Assembly: GCA_018267355.1 (NCBI GenBank)
Contig: JAFDYP010000570.1
Span: 1 to 7,285 of the forward strand
DNA length: 7,285 bases
Direction: 5' to 3'
DNA from: Bacteroidota bacterium
GTDB lineage: Bacteria; Bacteroidota; Bacteroidia; Chitinophagales; LD1
How positions within the stretch are numbered: the first letter of the stretch is position 1; the number at the start of each line of letters is the position of its first letter. A program made the translations under genes and the position numbers. Shown here piece after piece: positions 6,137 to 7,285 of the stretch. The notes below the pieces were generated by a model that had not been told where the DNA came from, did not search any database, and saw only the letters and a program-made list of their open reading frames with translations.

Positions 6137-6568
6137 ATGATCTGGACTACAAAGCCTGATACCGATCTGGTCAATAATTATTCTGTAGCGCATATGAGCA
6201 CCCACCTGGGTATAGAGATCACTGAGGTAGGAGATGACTATATAGCGGGACGCATGCCGGTAGACGAGCGGACCAGGCAGCCATATGGTATCCTTCACGG
6301 AGGGGCATCATGCGTGCTGGCAGAGACACTGGGCAGTATAGGTGGTGCTTTTTGCGTGGATATCCATACACAGATAGTAGTAGGCCTCGAGATCAATGCC
6401 AACCATCTCCGCCCTGTCACATCAGGATATGTGGTAGGCATCGCCCGCCCTATCCACCTGGGCAAGACCACCCATGTATGGGACATCAGGATCACAAATG
6501 AAAAGGGAGACCTGGTGTGTATCAGCCGCCTCACGCTGGCAGTACGTGACATGCCTAAATCAGCCTAG
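6137..6568 (+). CDS. Hotdog-fold acyl-CoA thioesterase, MenI/YdiI-like
   Basis: This is a predicted cytoplasmic thioesterase of 143 residues from the PaaI/YdiI hotdog group. From memory of E. coli YdiI (MenI, which hydrolyses 1,4-dihydroxy-2-naphthoyl-CoA in menaquinone synthesis) the match is close throughout. Both start MIW, both have a PVD-R-T-QP segment, then LHGGAS, LAE-(T/S)-(L/I)-GS, VVGLEINANH, and HLG before a VWDI/VWQI strand. His54 and the catalytic Glu63 fall at the same numbers as I recall in YdiI, which supports ATG 6137 over an in-frame TTG at 6116. EntH is a close paralogue with a different substrate, and no menaquinone gene is adjacent, so the exact substrate is not proven. 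It is followed after two bases by the YraN gene, suggesting an operon. Confidence 0.9.
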   Translation: MIWTTKPDTDLVNNYSVAHMSTHLGIEITEVGDDYIAGRMPVDERTRQPYGILHGGASCVLAETLGSIGGAFCVDIHTQIVVGLEINANHLRPVTSGYVVGIARPIHLGKTTHVWDIRITNEKGDLVCISRLTLAVRDMPKSA

Positions 6569-6570
6569 CT

Positions 6571-6927
6571 ATGGCCTCTCACAATGACCTGGGTAAGCGA
6601 GGCGAGGATATAGCAGCCCAGCACCTGATCGGTAAAGGTCACACGATCCTGATCCGTAATTACCGGTTTGAAAAGTCAGAGGTAGATATCATATCCCGGG
6701 TAGGTGACACGATCGTATTCACAGAGGTGAAGACACGGACATCGGATGCCTTTGGGTATCCTGAAGATGCCGTCTCCTCACGGAAGCAGGTGCAGCTCAA
6801 ACTGGCCATGGAGCAGTATGTACTGGAGAATAGCATAACCTCCGAACCACGCTTTGATATCATCTCCATCATCACAGCCCGGGGCCGGACAGATATCCAT
6901 CATATAGAGGATGCTTTCTACCACTAG
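6571..6927 (+). CDS. yraN: YraN family (UPF0102) predicted endonuclease-fold protein
   Basis: This small cytoplasmic protein of 118 residues belongs to the YraN/UPF0102 family, which is widespread in bacteria, has a restriction-endonuclease-like fold and lacks a settled function. The expected conserved residues are in place: GKRGEDIA (8-15, with Glu12), RNYR (29-32), SEVDII (36-41, with Asp39) and EVKTR (52-56, with Glu52 and Lys54). Together these form an E, D, ExK nuclease-type site, so the core looks intact. The start ATG 6571 lies two bases after the thioesterase stop, with no separate promoter, so expression probably depends on that gene. The stop overlaps the stop of the opposing secreted-protein gene in the palindromic tetramer CTAG (6924-6927). 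Confidence 0.93.
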   Translation: MASHNDLGKRGEDIAAQHLIGKGHTILIRNYRFEKSEVDIISRVGDTIVFTEVKTRTSDAFGYPEDAVSSRKQVQLKLAMEQYVLENSITSEPRFDIISIITARGRTDIHHIEDAFYH

Positions 6928-7285
6928 TGCAGAAAAAGTACCGTCCCCTGGTGTATCTCCAGCGGGCTATCTATACTCATGCGGTACTCTATCTGGTAGC
7001 TGTAGCAGCCTACTGGCAGATAGGACCTGTTCATACTGCCGTCCCAGCTCTGCTCTATGTCATAGCTGCTGTATACCATGGACTGGTAGCGGTCATAGAT
7101 AGCTATCTGATAGTAGTCCACATCACAGCCGGATGTGATGTGGAATAACTCGCAGGGGTGGCAGCCATCACTCAGCGAGATGGAGGAAGGTATGTGCAGG
7201 CAACCCGGGCTGCTGCACCGCAGCCTTACGGCCGCATCATCCCAGGCACTGAGGGCAGAGGCATACAGCATGCAGGCTATGATCA
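6924..7285 (-). CDS. Small secreted protein with T9SS type B/gliding-motility-like C-terminal domain (5' end cut)
   Basis: The frame is open to the right edge, so the true start may lie just outside. An internal ATG at 7271 would give 115 residues. Reading through the edge adds IIAC before it, producing a hydrophobic run ending SALSA that looks like the end of a signal peptide. About 100 residues follow. The region YYQIAIYDRYQSMVY, then a D-x-x-x-x-WDG turn, then LPVGCYSYQIEY and a final QGTVLFLH, has the layout of the gliding-motility-associated (CHU_C-like) C-terminal domain used as a T9SS type B sorting signal: IYDRWG, WDG, P-x-G-x-Y-x-Y, KG-x-x-x-L. The usual N-terminal NGDG calcium-type loop is replaced by SLSDGCHPC. 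Five cysteines before the core are unusual. There is almost no room for a cargo domain. Family membership is by eye and moderately sure. The gene converges on yraN with a 4-bp overlap. Confidence 0.7.
   Translation of the reverse strand, partial: IIACMLYASALSAWDDAAVRLRCSSPGCLHIPSSISLSDGCHPCELFHITSGCDVDYYQIAIYDRYQSMVYSSYDIEQSWDGSMNRSYLPVGCYSYQIEYRMSIDSPLEIHQGTVLFLH

Overview
The window reads as an ordinary chromosomal stretch of a Bacteroidota member, possibly Chitinophagia or Sphingobacteriia-like; I cannot name a genus. The clues are a secreted DUF1573 protein, a match to the Bacteroidota promoter consensus (TTTG, 20 nt, TAnnTTTG), poor Shine-Dalgarno sequences, and a C-terminal domain resembling the gliding-motility/T9SS type B family. 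Coding density is very high. No mobile element, RNA gene or CRISPR array was seen.

Layout. Positions 1-513 hold the C-terminal half of MurB (plus strand). An 87-bp AT-rich gap with a 7-bp tandem repeat leads to a TTG-started short-chain dehydrogenase (601-1305). This converges on an ADP-ribosylglycohydrolase on the minus strand (1302-2273). A divergent intergenic region with a promoter and an inverted repeat precedes a secreted DUF1573 protein (about 2373-2858), which ends at a clear intrinsic terminator (2887-2917). A plus-strand operon follows: PLP aminotransferase (2982-4211), EVE-domain protein (4208-4615) and TerB/J-domain protein (4629-5309). It converges on a minus-strand TerC membrane protein (5306-6061). 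A second divergent region with two inverted repeats precedes a MenI/YdiI-like hotdog thioesterase (6137-6568) and a YraN-family nuclease-fold protein (6571-6927). These converge on a small secreted protein (6924 to beyond the right edge) that is little more than a T9SS type B-like C-terminal domain.

How the genes relate. Most are housekeeping or stress-type genes with no single shared pathway. Two links are worth noting: a TerB-J co-chaperone tail to tail with TerC, and translational coupling of the aminotransferase to the EVE protein. All three convergent gene pairs overlap by exactly four bases at their stop codons, so no separate terminator lies between them. Both divergent regions carry short perfect inverted repeats.

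I found no convincing undescribed multi-gene system. The most unusual item is the apparently cargo-less T9SS-like mini-protein at the right edge, followed by the TerB-J/TerC pairing.
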